From Pseudomonadota bacterium (GTDB taxonomy: Bacteria > Pseudomonadota > Gammaproteobacteria > Pseudomonadales > Azotimanducaceae): 5,899 nt of DNA. Shown piece by piece: positions 4,639-5,899 of the stretch (positions are counted from its first letter, which is position 1; each line of letters begins with the position of its first letter). The notes beneath the pieces were generated by a model. The model searched no databases. It saw nothing but the letters and a program-made list of their open reading frames with translations, and was not told the origin of the DNA. Position numbers and translations under genes: made by a program. The DNA is taken from positions 1 to 5,899 of the forward strand of contig JAQCAK010000138.1 of the NCBI GenBank assembly GCA_027621895.1. Reading direction: 5' to 3'.

Positions 4639-5899
4639 TCAATCAGCAGCAACATCCTGCGGTAACTTCCTGGCCCGAAAAGTGACCGGAAAATGCGTGG
4701 TTCTGGGGGCATAGTCCAGCGCCGGATCCTGGCTGACCAGCTTTGGAGGCCCTGCCACTTCCCAGTCAAATTTGTCCACCAGCATGCCAAGACACAAAGG
4801 CACGTACAGGCGAGTCACGCCCATACCCAGGCAAAGATGTGTACCCCCACCAAAGGCATTCGCTCGCTCACTTCCGGCCGAAAGCCACCGACCGGGATTA
4901 AAAACATAAGGATCCTCGTATCGATCAGCCTCGAAATGCGCCAGCCCGTGAAGCTGCATCACATTGACACCGCCAGGAATATGGACGCCCAGGAACACCT
5001 GATCACAGGCGGTCATTTTCGGAATGACCGGCGCGGGCAGGTAACAGCGCTCAACCTCCTGGATGACTGCTTTCAGCACCGGGTAGACGCCCATGCCCTG
5101 ACGCAGCTTTTCGGGATCAAATCCTTGGAGTTCTTCCTGCAGACGCGCCAGCCATGACGGATGTGCGGCCAGCCCCCACAGGGCTGCACAGACAATATTG
5201 GCAATATTGCCCACCCCGGCGACCAGCAGCAGGTAAGCGGCCCGTTCCAGTTCTTCCACCGACAGGGCCGCCATCCCGTCCGCAGGCGGCTTGTCCATGA
5301 TCAGGTCAAGTGAATCACCCGGACGCTCTCCCGCAAGACGTTCTGCCACGACCCGCTCGAAAACCGCAAAGGCCGTACGCCGGGCCTGCTGATAGGCCGG
5401 TCTCGCGTACCATTTTTCACGATCCTGCAGGGTCAGGGATACAGCGGGAATGAACGATTCTTCGAAGGACACCAGCTGATCGATTTCATGCTCAGAAAGC
5501 GGTGTCTCTAACTGGCTCCGTGACAGGCATCGGGTCAGCAGCCGTGACAAAACGGGGTGAACATCCAGGCCCTGTCCCTGCCAGGCATCAAATCCGGCAG
5601 CAAGGGTCCGGCTGACCGCGGGCAGCTCGCGCATAACAGCCGCCACACCGAAGGCAGGCAGGATGAGCTTGCGTGCTCGCCGATGGGGCTCACCATCCAG
5701 CTGCGACACGTGCATCGAACCCAGCTCGGCGAGGAAAAAATCACCGCCAGGAGAAGGCGGACCATAGAGCCAGTTATCAGGCGTCTTCCAGGCAGCCAGG
5801 TCCGCCTCGTGACCACAGATAATGTAGGTCTCCTTACCACTCAGTTCAGTACGGAATACAGGACCGGACCCCTGCATCAGAGCCAGCCAGGAAGCCGCG
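4639..5899 (-). CDS. Cytochrome P450, N-terminus cut by window edge
   Basis: A heme-thiolate monooxygenase-type protein. The frame stays open past ATG 5877 to the window edge and reads ASWLAL before MQGSGPVFRTEL, which matches the usual P450 N-terminal region; the true start therefore probably lies beyond 5899. Counting from Met 5877, the landmarks are helix C HRRAR (residues 65-69), the K-helix ExxR as Glu274-V-E-Arg277, the meander FNPGRW (326-331), and the heme loop FGGGTHLCLG with the cysteine ligand Cys349. The I-helix reads LLLVAGVGNIAN (217-228). The usual acid-alcohol pair of AGxDTT or AGxETT is replaced by Gly223 and Asn224, so oxygen activation may be unusual. No membrane anchor is visible in the part present. 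No ferredoxin or reductase gene is in the window. The P450 identity is secure; the CYP family and substrate are unknown. Confidence 0.94.
   Translation of the reverse strand, partial: AASWLALMQGSGPVFRTELSGKETYIICGHEADLAAWKTPDNWLYGPPSPGGDFFLAELGSMHVSQLDGEPHRRARKLILPAFGVAAVMRELPAVSRTLAAGFDAWQGQGLDVHPVLSRLLTRCLSRSQLETPLSEHEIDQLVSFEESFIPAVSLTLQDREKWYARPAYQQARRTAFAVFERVVAERLAGERPGDSLDLIMDKPPADGMAALSVEELERAAYLLLVAGVGNIANIVCAALWGLAAHPSWLARLQEELQGFDPEKLRQGMGVYPVLKAVIQEVERCYLPAPVIPKMTACDQVFLGVHIPGGVNVMQLHGLAHFEADRYEDPYVFNPGRWLSAGSERANAFGGGTHLCLGMGVTRLYVPLCLGMLVDKFDWEVAGPPKLVSQDPALDYAPRTTHFPVTFRARKLPQDVAAD

Noticed and set aside
4693..5157. A 154-residue plus-strand open frame within the P450 gene
   Set aside because: It is the antisense shadow of the heme-binding and K-helix region of the P450.

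Overview
The window looks like chromosome from a Gram-negative bacterium, most likely a gammaproteobacterium from a marine or freshwater setting. This rests on an outer-membrane beta-barrel protein ending in a C-terminal Phe, Sec signal peptides, a REP-associated tyrosine transposase (RAYT), a moderately GC-rich composition and gene types common in such genomes. The assignment below class level is a guess. No RNA gene, CRISPR array or phage gene was seen.

Layout, left to right. (1) 34-1665 (+): an exported subtilisin-like (S8) serine protease with an intact catalytic triad, a charged helical N-terminal region and no early ATG start. (2) 1595-2518 (-): an outer-membrane beta-barrel protein, convergent with the protease and overlapping its 3' end by 71 bp. 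(3) 2519-2740: a 222-bp divergent intergenic region with overlapping candidate promoters and an inverted repeat. (4) 2741-3058 (+): a small secreted two-cysteine protein of unknown function, followed by a strong bidirectional hairpin terminator at 3072-3100. (5) 3103-4014: a compact mobile unit of about 0.9 kb. It holds one RAYT gene (3157-3837, -) bracketed by inverted copies of an 18-bp repeat, arranged as 30-bp-period tandem pairs at both ends. (6) 4017-4607 (+): a single-pass membrane protein whose start codon lies 2 bp beyond the end of that element. (7) 4639 to the right edge (-): a cytochrome P450 whose N-terminus is cut off by the window edge and whose I-helix lacks the usual acid-alcohol pair.

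How the genes relate. The protease and the barrel could form an envelope module, both being exported and sharing a 3' overlap, but nothing in the sequence proves that they cooperate. The RAYT unit is self-contained and appears to have inserted between the terminator of the small secreted gene and the start of the membrane-protein gene. The P450 has no redox partner in view. The most distinctive structure is the architecture of the RAYT element ends; the odd I-helix of the P450 and the overlapping protease/barrel pair come next. I did not find a clearly new multi-gene system.
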